From: Marivivens donghaensis
Lineage (GTDB): Bacteria; Pseudomonadota; Alphaproteobacteria; Rhodobacterales; Rhodobacteraceae
Length of the DNA stretch: 64,000 bases
Direction of reading: 5' to 3'
NCBI RefSeq assembly: GCF_030410045.1
Contig: NZ_JAUFRA010000004.1
Span: 310,001-374,000 of the forward strand
Shown here: in pieces, positions 54,292 to 63,851 of the stretch
How positions within the stretch are numbered: position 1 is the stretch's first letter
How the letters are laid out: every line of letters begins with the position of its first letter
Notes under the pieces: model-generated
The model's database searches: none
What the model saw: only the letters and a program-made list of their open reading frames with translations
Told to the model about the DNA's origin: nothing
Translations under genes and position numbers: made by a program

Positions 54292-55467
54292 ATGAGTGCG
54301 CCTTTTGCGACCGATCCGACGAAAACACGCGGACGTCTTTACCCCGAAGAAGAGAGCCATTTCCGCTCCCCGTTCCAGCGGGACCGTGACCGCATCATCC
54401 ATGCGAGCGCGTTTCGGCGGCTGAAACACAAGACGCAGGTCTTTATCGAACACGAAGGCGATTATTTCCGCACCCGTTTGACCCACTCAATCGAGGTGGC
54501 GCAAGTCGGACGGACGATCGCGGGCACCTTGGGTCTGAACCAAGAGCTGACAGAGGCGGTCGCGCTCGCGCATGACCTCGGCCACCCGCCGTTCGGTCAC
54601 ACGGGCGAAGATGCGCTGCACGAGTTAATGGCCCCCTACGGTGGGTTTGACCATAACGCGCAGGCCATTCGGATCGTCACCAATCTGGAACGCCACTATG
54701 CGGAATGGGACGGGCTGAACCTGACGTGGGAAACGCTTGAGGGGATCGCGAAACACAACGGGCCTGTTGAGGGCGAGATCCCGTGGGCGCTCCAGCAGTA
54801 TAACGCGCTGCATGACCTCGAACTGCACACCCATGCGAGCGCTGAGGCGCAGGTAGCGGCGTTGTCAGATGACATTGCCTACAACAACCATGACTTGCAC
54901 GATGGTCTGCGGGCAGAGCTGTTCAGCACCGATGAATTGGCGGACTTGCCGATCCTTCATGACTGCTGGGCAGAGGTCGATAAAAAGTATCCGGGCCTCA
55001 ACTATTACCGCCGCCGTCACGAAGCCTTGCGCCGTTTCTTTGGCATTTTGGTCGAGGATGTGATCGCGGTCAGTCAGCGCAATCTGGCAGAACTCGACGC
55101 TCATTCGGTCGAGGACGTGCGCCATGCTGGACGGATGATGGTTCAGTTCTCTCCCGCCCTGTGGGAGGATTTAAAAGTGATCCGTAAGTTCTTGTTTACA
55201 CGTATGTATCGCCACCCAAGCGTGGTTGAAATGCGCCGCCATGTCACCGCCGCCGTCAAGGATTTGTTCCCGCTCTTTATGGCGGACCCAACACATCTGC
55301 CGAAACAATGGCGGAAGGATTTAGAGAACGTCGGCTCAGAGACGGACCTTGCCCGCATCGTCTGCGACTATATTTCAGGTATGACAGACCGCTTTGCCAT
55401 TCAGGAACATGCGCGTCTGACCGGATCGGATATAATCGAGAGGACGCGCGTTACAAATGTCGGTTGA
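54292..55467 (+). CDS. dgt: Deoxyguanosinetriphosphate triphosphohydrolase-like protein
   Basis: HD-domain dNTPase. 391 residues. FRRLKHKTQVFIEHEGDYFRTRLTHSIEVAQVGR includes the first His; the HD pair is in LAHDLGHPPFGHTGEDAL; the third Asp is in SDDIAYNNHDLHDGLRA. The family is the shorter, type 2-like subgroup. Its end overlaps the antiporter start by 11 bases. Confidence 0.94.
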   Translation: MSAPFATDPTKTRGRLYPEEESHFRSPFQRDRDRIIHASAFRRLKHKTQVFIEHEGDYFRTRLTHSIEVAQVGRTIAGTLGLNQELTEAVALAHDLGHPPFGHTGEDALHELMAPYGGFDHNAQAIRIVTNLERHYAEWDGLNLTWETLEGIAKHNGPVEGEIPWALQQYNALHDLELHTHASAEAQVAALSDDIAYNNHDLHDGLRAELFSTDELADLPILHDCWAEVDKKYPGLNYYRRRHEALRRFFGILVEDVIAVSQRNLAELDAHSVEDVRHAGRMMVQFSPALWEDLKVIRKFLFTRMYRHPSVVEMRRHVTAAVKDLFPLFMADPTHLPKQWRKDLENVGSETDLARIVCDYISGMTDRFAIQEHARLTGSDIIERTRVTNVG

Positions 55468-57316
55468 AGGGGCAGTGGGGCAGATGGCCCCCGTGATGGC
55501 GTTCGCACTCGTTGGTGCCTTGGGGGTCGGATCACAATGGTTGGCGTGGCGACTACGAATGCCCGCAATTGTTCTGATGCTGCTCGCTGGGATCATCGTT
55601 GGCCCTGTGCTGGGTATTTTTGATCCATCCCGCGATATTGGCGCGCTTCTCTCGCCCATGATCGCGATTGCGGTTGCGATTATCCTGTTTGAGGGCGGCC
55701 TGACGTTAGAACGCCACTCTCTGTCGGACGCGGCCAAAGGTGTGCGGCGACTGGTCTTTGTCGGTGCGCCAATGGGCTGGATCACCTCGGCTGCGGCCTT
55801 GCACTATGCGGCGGGACTGTCGTGGGAAACCTCTGCCGTTTTTGGCGGGATCATGATCGTCACTGGCCCCACCGTCATCGCGCCTTTGCTGCGGCAGGCA
55901 CGACTGTCAAAACGTCCTGCAAACCTCCTCCAGTGGGAAGCCATCTTGAACGACCCCATCGGCGCATTGGCCGCCGTTCTCGCGTTCGAAGTCGTCGTGG
56001 TTGCGCGGACCGCATCGGACGGCGGGGCCGCGACGTTAGAGTTCATCACGGGCATCGGGATAGCCACGGCCTTGGGCCTCTTGGCGGGGTGGGGCGTGTC
56101 GAAATCGTTCAAGCGGGCGTGGGTGCCCGAATACATGAAGGTCCCCGTGATCTTTACCGTGCTATTGGCCGTTTTTGCGATCGCAGACACGGTTCTTCAC
56201 GAAAGCGGGCTGTTGACGGTCACGATCATGGGTATCTGGATCGCCAATGCCAAATTGCCGTCATACGTCGAGCTGCGCCGTTTCAAAGAGCACGCGACGG
56301 TTCTACTGGTGTCGGGCGTCTTTATCCTGCTCGCGGCGAACCTCGATTTCGCGGCGCTTGGGCGGCTCGATTGGCATGCGGGGCTGTTTGTGGTGTCGGT
56401 CATTTTGATCGCGCGACCTGTGGCGGTGTTCACCTCATTGGCGTTCACGGATGTGCCGTGGCGGGAACGTGTGTTGGTCGCTTTCACTGGTCCTCGTGGC
56501 GTTGTGCTGGTCGCGGTCGCGGGGCTGTTCGGGGAACGCCTTGCGCAGATCGGGGTTGAGGATGGCGCGGTGGTTGCACCGCTCGCCTTTGTCCTCGTCG
56601 CGACGAGCGTGGTTCTTCACGGCTTTACGCTAGCGCCTTTTGCGCGGTTCCTTGGGCTGACGGGCGGCGAACGTCCGGGGGTTATTATCGCGGGCGGATC
56701 GCGTTGGGCGACGGGGCTTGCTGAGGCGTTGAAAAAGGCAGATGTGCGGGCGTTGATCACGGACCCTAACCACATCCATTTACGTCATGCGCGATCTGCT
56801 GGCGTGCCGACGTTCACAGGTGATATTCTGTCAGAGGCTGCAGAGGATCGTCTGGAATGGGTGGGCTATCAGACGATCATCGCCGCGACCGACAACGATG
56901 CGTATAACACCCTCGTCGCGACCGACCTTGGCCCTGAATTCGGGCGGGATCGGGTCTATCAGGTGCAGCGCGAAAAGAGCGACAGTTCGCGGCACGCCTT
57001 GCCCAATAGCTTGGGCGGCAAACCCTTTGGCCCTGAAAAGACCATGCGCGATCTAGAGACGATGATGCGCGAAGGGTGGCTGTTCCGTGTCACCCGTTTG
57101 ACCGAAGAATTCACTGCCGATCATTGGCGCGAAAAACGGCCTGATGCGGTGTTGATCGCGCGGGTCAGTGCGTCGGGGGATATTAGGTTCATTCGCCGCG
57201 ATGATCAGATCAAGGGTGCGCCAGATGTACAGATCATCTCAATGTTGCCGCCCGGCAGTCTAGAGAGCGAAGCGTCCAAAGTGCGTCCAAACCTGCCCGA
57301 CGATTTACCTGCGTGA
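55457..57316 (+). CDS. Cation:proton antiporter with C-terminal TrkA-N-like domain
   Basis: 619 residues. About 12-13 membrane helices, CPA1/NhaP-like, with ILFEGGLTLER and the ion-binding motif QWEAILNDPIGALAAVL. A cytoplasmic nucleotide-binding domain follows from about 410 (GVIIAGGSRWATGLAEALKKADVRALITDPN... IIAATDNDAYNTLVA). Predicted Na+/H+ (or K+/H+) exchange regulated through the soluble domain. Ion specificity is not determined. Co-transcribed with dgt by overlap; its stop overlaps the convergent membrane gene by 12 bases. Confidence 0.9.
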   Translation: MSVEGAVGQMAPVMAFALVGALGVGSQWLAWRLRMPAIVLMLLAGIIVGPVLGIFDPSRDIGALLSPMIAIAVAIILFEGGLTLERHSLSDAAKGVRRLVFVGAPMGWITSAAALHYAAGLSWETSAVFGGIMIVTGPTVIAPLLRQARLSKRPANLLQWEAILNDPIGALAAVLAFEVVVVARTASDGGAATLEFITGIGIATALGLLAGWGVSKSFKRAWVPEYMKVPVIFTVLLAVFAIADTVLHESGLLTVTIMGIWIANAKLPSYVELRRFKEHATVLLVSGVFILLAANLDFAALGRLDWHAGLFVVSVILIARPVAVFTSLAFTDVPWRERVLVAFTGPRGVVLVAVAGLFGERLAQIGVEDGAVVAPLAFVLVATSVVLHGFTLAPFARFLGLTGGERPGVIIAGGSRWATGLAEALKKADVRALITDPNHIHLRHARSAGVPTFTGDILSEAAEDRLEWVGYQTIIAATDNDAYNTLVATDLGPEFGRDRVYQVQREKSDSSRHALPNSLGGKPFGPEKTMRDLETMMREGWLFRVTRLTEEFTADHWREKRPDAVLIARVSASGDIRFIRRDDQIKGAPDVQIISMLPPGSLESEASKVRPNLPDDLPA

Positions 57317-58378
57317 ACTAAACAGGCGCGGGGCAAAGAGGCCCAAGAGGATCACCACGACCAGAACCGCGGACCCAATGCTCGACGTGAGATGGAGAAC
57401 GGGGAACTCATCGGTGGAGTCTGGCATGTGCCGCATCCCGCCTCGTTGCCCAATGGTCATCATCGGTAGGTAGGTCAGCAAGAGTGCTGATCCGAGTGCG
57501 CCAGAGTAGACCCACAGACACCACTGCGGACCCTGAGGTAGTTTCCATCGAAACCAAGCGGCAAAAAACGCAAAGAGCATCAGACCGTGCTGAGCAAGAT
57601 GGTTGTTGGCGATGAAATAATAGCTGCGCCCGAGGTACATATCGTCCGCCAGAGTCGACACGAGGTCAAAGGCCATGCCTGTGATCAGAACCAACCCGAT
57701 GCCGACAGTCAGGTGTGGTTCGTCAGGACGCATCGGGTCGATCATGACAATCGCGAGGATCGCCAAAAGAATGACTTCGGGCACGATAAAGAGCGACAAT
57801 CCGATGTCTGCGCCCGTGTGCAGGCGGAAGAAGTTAAAGAGACCAAAGGTCATCAGCGTGATGACCGCAAGGAGGGCTGAGCCGAGCTTGTAGGGTTTCG
57901 ATGTGCAGACGTTAGAGGCGCTCGCGAGGATGGTGAGTGTGAGAGCCGTCATCCGAAAGTAATCTTCGGAGAGGAACATGGCGCCCGCAGAGAAGTCTTT
58001 GATCTCTGCATAATGTTCCAGACGAAGCGGATAAATCGGGAAACTCGCAGGCCAGAGCATCGCCCCTGTTTCCCACAGCGCAAGCAGCAATTGAATGAGC
58101 GCGATGATAAGCGCCGTATTGCCCCACAGATTGCCGAGCGGTGCGCCGCGCATACCTGCGGTGAAGGCAAGGAATGAGGCCGACAGAAGGAAGAGCGTTG
58201 TCGCAAAGAGCCCGTGGACGTGGCTGATATTCTCATAGGCCGCTTTTACATCGGGTTCGCCAATCCAGCGGGTGAAGGCCATAATCCCGGGGAACGCGAG
58301 TTCGATCCTGATGTAGGACACTAACCCGAGGGTGATTAAACCAACAAAAGCAATGAGCGAAACAGTAAAACGTATCAT
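57305..58378 (-). CDS. Degenerate heme-copper oxidase subunit I-like membrane protein
   Basis: 357 residues, about ten membrane helices. The helix with SHVHGLFATTLF (His55) matches helix II of oxidase subunit I (HGL, low-spin heme ligand). SYYFIANNHLAQ (250s) aligns without gaps with the helix X motif YYVVAHFHYVL: the second His (His260, low-spin heme) is kept and the heme a3 His is Asn258. GGMRHMPDSTDEF...SSIGS matches the GMPRRIPDYPDAF...SSIGS end of subunit I. HPEVY and the His-His CuB motifs are absent and about two helices are missing. It therefore probably binds at most one heme and cannot reduce oxygen. Identification is by eye from remembered family motifs. Confidence 0.68.
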   Translation of the reverse strand: MIRFTVSLIAFVGLITLGLVSYIRIELAFPGIMAFTRWIGEPDVKAAYENISHVHGLFATTLFLLSASFLAFTAGMRGAPLGNLWGNTALIIALIQLLLALWETGAMLWPASFPIYPLRLEHYAEIKDFSAGAMFLSEDYFRMTALTLTILASASNVCTSKPYKLGSALLAVITLMTFGLFNFFRLHTGADIGLSLFIVPEVILLAILAIVMIDPMRPDEPHLTVGIGLVLITGMAFDLVSTLADDMYLGRSYYFIANNHLAQHGLMLFAFFAAWFRWKLPQGPQWCLWVYSGALGSALLLTYLPMMTIGQRGGMRHMPDSTDEFPVLHLTSSIGSAVLVVVILLGLFAPRLFSSRR

Positions 58379-58487
58379 GCTGAATCATCGCTCTACTGGA
58401 TAGGGTTGGCAAGTGGTAAGATCGCTTGACCGTTGACCTTAGCGCATTGCGTGGTAAACCCGCCTCGAACCCGAGAAAGACGATAAA

Positions 58488-60230
58488 ATGAACCTGTTTT
58501 CCGATATCCGTGCGCTTGTCATTGATTGCCTCGATACCCTCGTGACCGACGGCGTGCTGCCTGCTGGTCTCGACTTTGCCAACGTTGCGGTCGAACCGCC
58601 GCGTGATGCGCTGCATGGGGATATGGCGACGAACGCCGCGATGGTATTGGCAAAACCTGCTGGTAAGAACCCACGCGAGATTGCGACGGCTCTTGTTGAA
58701 AAGCTGCTCGCGGATCCGCGGATCGACAGCGCTGATGTGGCTGGTCCGGGGTTCCTGAACATGCGTCTGGCGGCTGCGGTTTGGCCGCAGATCGTGTCGG
58801 CTGCTCTGACCGATGCGACCTATGGTCAGTCGGCCTTGGGCAAGGGCATTAAGGTGAACGTCGAATACGTGTCGGCCAACCCGACAGGTCCAATGCACGT
58901 CGGTCACACTCGTGGCGCGGTGTTTGGTGACGCGCTAGCGTCGCTCTTGGCCTATGCTGGCTATGACGTGACCCGCGAATATTACATCAACGACGGTGGT
59001 GCACAGGTCGATGTTCTAGCGCGCTCTGCCTTTGAACGTTACCGCGAGGCGAACGGCCAAGAGCCGCATATCGCCGAAGGTCTTTACCCCGGTGACTACC
59101 TGATCCCTGTTGGTCAGGCGCTGAAAGAGAAATACGGTGACAGCCTGCTCGGTCAGCCCGAAGAAGTGTGGCTCGCCGATATCCGTGAATTCGCGACCGC
59201 TGCCATGATGGACATGATCCGCGACGACCTTGCTCTGCTGGGCGTGAAAATGGATGTGTTCTCGTCTGAAAAGGCGCTCTACGGCACAGGCAAAATCGAA
59301 GGCGCGATTGATCAGTTGCGCGGCGATGGCCTGATCTACGAGGGCGTGCTGGAACCACCCAAGGGCAAACTGCCCGAGGATTGGGAACCGCGCGAACAGA
59401 CCCTGTTCAAGTCGTCCGACTTTGGCGACGATGTTGACCGTCCGGTTAAGAAATCAGATGGCGCGTGGACCTATTTCGCACCCGATATCGCCTATCACTA
59501 CGATAAGGTGCAGCGCGGCTTTGATCAATTGATCGACGTCTTCGGCGCCGACCACGGTGGCTATGTGAAACGGATGAAGGCGGCTGTTGCGGCGCTCTCT
59601 GGCAATCGCGTTCCTCTGGACATCAAACTTATCCAGTTGGTGAAGCTCTTCAAAAACGGCGAGCCGTTCAAGATGTCGAAACGGGCAGGGACCTTTGTGA
59701 CCCTGCGCGATGTGGTTGAACAGGCGGGCGCTGACGTGACCCGTTTCCACATGTTGACCCGCAAGAACGACGCGCCGTTGGACTTTGACTTTGATAAGGT
59801 GCTGGAGCAGTCGAAAGACAACCCAGTGTTCTACGTTCAATACGCCAACGCGCGGATCAACTCTGTTGTGCGTAAGGCGACCGAGGCGGGCGTTGATGTG
59901 TCTGAGTCCGCGCTTCAGGGTGCTGACCTGACCAAGATCGGCCACGAGGCCGAGGTGACGCTGATCAAAAAGCTCGCTGAATGGCCGCGTCTTGTTGAAA
60001 TCGCAGCCAAAGGTCACGAACCGCACCGGATCGCGTTCTACCTCTACGAACTGGCCTCTGACTTCCACGGCCTGTGGAACAAGGGCAACGACGATACCTC
60101 GTTGCGGTTCTTCCAAGAGGGCGATGTTGCAACATCCCAAGCGAAAATCGCACTGATCAAGTCCGTAGCGGTTGTCATATCGCACGGATTGGGTATTTTG
60201 GGCGTCAAACCGGCAGAAGAGATGCGCTAA
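58488..60230 (+). CDS. argS: Arginyl-tRNA synthetase
   Basis: Class I synthetase, 580 residues. HIGH motif as HVGH in NPTGPMHVGHTRGAVFGD; KMSKS counterpart KMSKRAGTFVTL; N-terminal Arg-tRNA D-loop domain (MNLFSDIRALVIDCLDTLV, AMVLAKPAGKNPREIA) and C-terminal DALR anticodon domain. It heads the row argS-SPOR-nagZ-scpA-scpB, typical of Rhodobacterales. Confidence 0.97.
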   Translation: MNLFSDIRALVIDCLDTLVTDGVLPAGLDFANVAVEPPRDALHGDMATNAAMVLAKPAGKNPREIATALVEKLLADPRIDSADVAGPGFLNMRLAAAVWPQIVSAALTDATYGQSALGKGIKVNVEYVSANPTGPMHVGHTRGAVFGDALASLLAYAGYDVTREYYINDGGAQVDVLARSAFERYREANGQEPHIAEGLYPGDYLIPVGQALKEKYGDSLLGQPEEVWLADIREFATAAMMDMIRDDLALLGVKMDVFSSEKALYGTGKIEGAIDQLRGDGLIYEGVLEPPKGKLPEDWEPREQTLFKSSDFGDDVDRPVKKSDGAWTYFAPDIAYHYDKVQRGFDQLIDVFGADHGGYVKRMKAAVAALSGNRVPLDIKLIQLVKLFKNGEPFKMSKRAGTFVTLRDVVEQAGADVTRFHMLTRKNDAPLDFDFDKVLEQSKDNPVFYVQYANARINSVVRKATEAGVDVSESALQGADLTKIGHEAEVTLIKKLAEWPRLVEIAAKGHEPHRIAFYLYELASDFHGLWNKGNDDTSLRFFQEGDVATSQAKIALIKSVAVVISHGLGILGVKPAEEMR

Positions 60231-60308
60231 AGCGTCCGATTGTCGGAAAAGCAGGCAACCAAAATGGATCGTCGGGGCAGACGGAAACCCGACGGCGATG
60301 AGGCAACG

Positions 60309-61334
60309 ATGGCAGCGTACTCAGACATGAACGCCCCGCAAAACGGGCGTGCACTCGATACGGGTAAACTCGTGAACGTCGCTGGGGGATTGGTGTCCCT
60401 CGGTCTCGTGATTGGTATTGGCGTATGGGGCTACAAGCTCGTGATGCGCGATGTGACGGGTGTTCCTGTGGTTAGGGCGATGGAAGGTGCGATGCGCACT
60501 GCGCCCAGCAACCCCGGTGGTGATATCGCGGATCACGTCGGTCTATCGGTCAATGCTGTTGCCGCGCTGGGTGGCGCAGCTGCGCCCGAAGACGCCGAAA
60601 CGCTGTTGCTTGCGCCGCAGATGGCGGCACTTCCTGCCGAAGATTTGGTTGTCATGCCCACCGCCGAAGCGGGCGAAGTGATCCCTGACGGTGTCGATAC
60701 CCGCGCACCTGCGCCCGAAGCTGACGCCGTTGGTGTACCGAGCGTTGCTGTGACTGACCTCTCTGCCAGCGGTATCCAACCGTTGAGCGCTGACGACATC
60801 CTCGCGATGGCAGATCAATTGGCTGCGGGTGCGACACCGATGGAAGCGGTTGATACCTCTGCCGTGCCGCCCGTTGAAACCGCGATCAATGGCGTGTCCT
60901 CTGCGGTCATTGCTGACATCATTCCTGCCTCTGTTCCCGGTGTGTCGCGGTCCCCGCGTCCAATGGCGCGTCCCGAAGGTCTGAACCCGATTGCGGCGGC
61001 GCTGGCTGCGGCAGCGGCGGCGCCTGTTGCGGCACCGCGCACTGTGGCGACGGATGCAACGGTGACCACCACTGTGATCCCTGTTGGCACGAACCTTGTC
61101 CAGCTTGGCGCCTATGACTCGGTTGAGATTGCAGCCCGCGAGTGGGTCCGTTTTAACGACCGTTTCCCAGATTTCATGGCGAACAAAGACCGCGTGATCC
61201 AGCAGGCTGAACGCGGCGGTCGGACGTTCTTCCGTCTGCGGGCGATGAACTTTGCTGACCTGTCGGATGCGCGTCGGTTCTGTGCGGCTCTGACTGCTGA
61301 AGGCACAGACTGCGTTCCTGTCGTGGTGCGCTAA
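60309..61334 (+). CDS. SPOR domain cell-division-type protein
   Basis: 341 residues from the ATG at 60309 (preceded by GAGG). Earlier starts at 60264 (ATG) and 60240 (TTG) would add 15-23 residues. One membrane helix (VNVAGGLVSLGLVIGIGVWGYKL), a long Ala/Pro/Val-rich periplasmic linker, and a C-terminal SPOR domain (NLVQLGAYDSVEIAAREWVRF... DLSDARRFCAALTAEG) that binds glycan strands lacking stem peptides. The nearby nagZ also handles peptidoglycan sugars. Confidence 0.9.
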   Translation: MAAYSDMNAPQNGRALDTGKLVNVAGGLVSLGLVIGIGVWGYKLVMRDVTGVPVVRAMEGAMRTAPSNPGGDIADHVGLSVNAVAALGGAAAPEDAETLLLAPQMAALPAEDLVVMPTAEAGEVIPDGVDTRAPAPEADAVGVPSVAVTDLSASGIQPLSADDILAMADQLAAGATPMEAVDTSAVPPVETAINGVSSAVIADIIPASVPGVSRSPRPMARPEGLNPIAAALAAAAAAPVAAPRTVATDATVTTTVIPVGTNLVQLGAYDSVEIAAREWVRFNDRFPDFMANKDRVIQQAERGGRTFFRLRAMNFADLSDARRFCAALTAEGTDCVPVVVR

Positions 61335-62321
61335 GTGGCGCATGGGGCGTTTATCCTCGCACCTGAGGGGGGCGAGGTAACTGATTGGGAACGTGGGTTT
61401 TTCAAAGATGCGGACCCTTGGGCCTTTATCCTTTTTGCCCGCAATATCGACACGCCAGACCAACTTCGACGTCTGACGAATGACCTGCGGGATACCGTGG
61501 GCCGAGATGCTCTTGTCCTGATTGATCAAGAAGGCGGACGTGTGCAGCGGATGCGCAGCCCGCATTGGCGCGAATGGTTGCCGCCACTCGATCAAGCCGA
61601 GACAGCGCGGGACGCGGCGCGGGCGTTTTGGCTGCGCTATCGGATTATCGCTGATGAACTGCGCTCCGTTGGGATCGACGCAAACTGTGCGCCGACATGC
61701 GACGTGGCCCAGCCTGACACACATCCGTTCTTGCGCAATCGCTGCCTCGGCACCGATGCCGCCACAGTCATCGCCAATGCGCGTGCCAGCGCAGAGGGGC
61801 ATCTAGCAGGGGGCGTCCTGCCGATCCTGAAACACATGCCTGGACATGGGCGCGGAAAGGTGGACAGCCACCTTGGCCTGCCTGTCGCAGATGTTTCCTT
61901 GGACGACGCCGCCGTCACCGATTTTGCCCCGTTTCGGGCGCTGAACGATCTGCCTTTGGGCATGTCGGCGCATATTGTCTACCCTGCGATGGGCGATCGT
62001 CCTGCGACGCAAAACCCCGATATGATCCGCCTCATCCGCGAGGACATCGGGTTCGACGGCCTTCTCATGACCGACGATATTTCGATGGAGGCCCTCAATG
62101 GCACCGTCGATCAGCGCGGGCTGGTGTCGCTGCAAGCTGGCTGCGATGTGGTGCTCCACTGTAATGGTGAAGCCGCAGAGATGGAGGCGATTGCCAACAC
62201 CTGTGGTCAAATGTCAGAGGCGGCAATGACCCGCGCAGAGGCGGCGATGGCCTGTCGGAAAACGCCAGAACCCGTTGACATCGAAGCGATTGAAGCCGAA
62301 CTTAACGCGCTATTAGCGTAG
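61335..62321 (+). CDS. nagZ: Beta-N-acetylhexosaminidase (GH3)
   Basis: Cytosolic enzyme of peptidoglycan recycling that removes GlcNAc from anhydro-muropeptides. 328 residues, GTG start at 61335 directly after the SPOR gene stop. Motifs: DQEGGRVQRMR, LPILKHMPGHGRGKVDSHLGLP with the His/Asp catalytic loop, and LLMTDDISMEAL with the nucleophile aspartate. A Phe-to-Met change occurs in the usual KHFPGHG. Confidence 0.95.
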   Translation: MAHGAFILAPEGGEVTDWERGFFKDADPWAFILFARNIDTPDQLRRLTNDLRDTVGRDALVLIDQEGGRVQRMRSPHWREWLPPLDQAETARDAARAFWLRYRIIADELRSVGIDANCAPTCDVAQPDTHPFLRNRCLGTDAATVIANARASAEGHLAGGVLPILKHMPGHGRGKVDSHLGLPVADVSLDDAAVTDFAPFRALNDLPLGMSAHIVYPAMGDRPATQNPDMIRLIREDIGFDGLLMTDDISMEALNGTVDQRGLVSLQAGCDVVLHCNGEAAEMEAIANTCGQMSEAAMTRAEAAMACRKTPEPVDIEAIEAELNALLA

Positions 62322-62328
62322 GGACGGC

Positions 62329-63129
62329 ATGGCCGAACAGCAGCAGTTATTCAACACCGACCGCGTGAGCGTGTCAGAGCGCCTTGCCGCCGAGGCGCTG
62401 GTTGTTGACGTGGGCGCGTTCGAGGGACCGCTAGACCTCTTGCTGACGTTGGCGCGGACGCAAAAGGTTGACCTTCTGCAGATTTCGATGGTCGCGCTGG
62501 CCGAGCAGTATCTGGCCTTTGTCGAAAAGGCCAAGGAACTGCGGCTCGAACTGGCGGCGGATTATCTTGTGATGGCGGCGTGGCTGGCGTTCCTGAAATC
62601 ACGCCTCTTGCTGCCCCCTGATCCGACCGAAGAAGGCCCATCGGGTGAAGAGCTCGCCGCGCACCTTGCGTTCCAGTTGGAACGGCTAGAGGCGATGCGG
62701 ACCGCTGCGGCAAACCTCATGGCGCGGGACCAAAAGGGCCGTGATTTCTTTGCCCGTGGTATCCCTGAAGATGTCGAACGAGTGCGCTCGGTGCGATATA
62801 CGGCGACGTTGTTGGACCTCATGCAGGGCTATGCGCGGATCAGGACCAAGGACGAATTCCGTCCCTTTGTCTTTGACCGCGAACACATCGACACGATGGA
62901 GCGCGCGTTAGAGCGGATGAAACCGCTGATTGGCTACGCGAAAGAATGGACCGATCTGGTGATGTATATGCCAGATGGCTGGCAGGGCGACAGCATGCGG
63001 ACACGATCCGCCACGGCTGCGACCTTTGCCGCAACGCTGGAATTGGTCAAAGAAGGTAAGATCGAATTGCGGCAGGGCGAAACCTTTGCCCCGATCCAGA
63101 TCCGTAGGAGAGCGCCACGCGATGGTTGA
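62329..63129 (+). CDS. scpA: Segregation and condensation protein A
   Basis: Kleisin subunit of the SMC-ScpAB condensin. 266 residues. N-terminal kleisin motif EGPLDLLLTLARTQKVDLLQISMVALAEQYLAFV, then DYLVMAAWLAFLKSRLLLP, and the C-terminal winged-helix region (ATFAATLELVKEGKIELRQGETFAPIQIRRR). It overlaps scpB by eight bases. The smc gene is not in the window. Confidence 0.95.
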   Translation: MAEQQQLFNTDRVSVSERLAAEALVVDVGAFEGPLDLLLTLARTQKVDLLQISMVALAEQYLAFVEKAKELRLELAADYLVMAAWLAFLKSRLLLPPDPTEEGPSGEELAAHLAFQLERLEAMRTAAANLMARDQKGRDFFARGIPEDVERVRSVRYTATLLDLMQGYARIRTKDEFRPFVFDREHIDTMERALERMKPLIGYAKEWTDLVMYMPDGWQGDSMRTRSATAATFAATLELVKEGKIELRQGETFAPIQIRRRAPRDG

Positions 63130-63796
63130 CGAAACTGAAGCCACACACCGCGATATCGAGACCGAAGAGGCAGAGATCAGCCTCTTTGACGCGCCGCCGA
63201 TTGGTGAACAAGAGCGCATGGTCGAAGCGATCCTCTTTGCCAGCTCCGAACCTGTCACGATCCGTGAGTTGGAAGGACGGATGCCGCATGGCTGCGATCC
63301 CGCCGAGGCCATCGCCCACCTGCGCAAACGCTACGAGGGGCGGGGGGTGCGTTTGGTAAAGGTCGGGGAGGCATGGGCGCTGCGCACTGCGCCTGATCTC
63401 GGCTATCTGATGCAGAAAGAAACGATCGAAGTGCGGAAGATGTCCCGCGCAGCGATCGAAACGCTGGCGATCATCGCCTACCACCAGCCCGTCACACGCG
63501 CTGAGATCGAAGAAATCCGTGGCGTGTCCGTATCGCGCGGAACAATCGACCAATTGATCGAGATGGAATGGATCCGCTTTGGCCGCCGCAAGATGACACC
63601 GGGTCGGCCTGTCACCTTTGTGGTGACACAAGAGTTCCTCGACCACTTTGGGCTAGAGAGCGCGCGCGACCTGCCTGGGCTCAAAGAATTGCGGTCTGCG
63701 GGCCTATTGGATAACCGTCCGCCGCCAGGAATGGGGCAACTGTCTGGTGAGGATGACGAGGATGATGATCAGGGCGATCTGTTCATCGAAGAGTGA
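63122..63796 (+). CDS. scpB: Segregation and condensation protein B
   Basis: 224 residues from the ATG at 63122, which overlaps the scpA stop. Two winged-helix domains: MVEAILFASSEPVTIRELEGRMP and ALRTAPDLGYLMQ..., ETLAIIAYHQPVTRAEIEEIRGVSVSRGTIDQLIE. The tail is acidic (EDDEDDDQGDLFIEE). The protein dimerises and clamps ScpA on SMC (family knowledge). Confidence 0.95.
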   Translation: MVDETEATHRDIETEEAEISLFDAPPIGEQERMVEAILFASSEPVTIRELEGRMPHGCDPAEAIAHLRKRYEGRGVRLVKVGEAWALRTAPDLGYLMQKETIEVRKMSRAAIETLAIIAYHQPVTRAEIEEIRGVSVSRGTIDQLIEMEWIRFGRRKMTPGRPVTFVVTQEFLDHFGLESARDLPGLKELRSAGLLDNRPPPGMGQLSGEDDEDDDQGDLFIEE

Positions 63797-63851
63797 TGTC
63801 GTGCGCCTTTGGGTTGTGATAGGCTGTCCCTGAGGCAGCAAAGGATCAGCA

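Noticed and set aside
60543..61802. 419-codon minus-strand frame over the SPOR and nagZ genes
   Set aside because: Spans two well-supported plus-strand genes; Arg/His-rich shadow composition.
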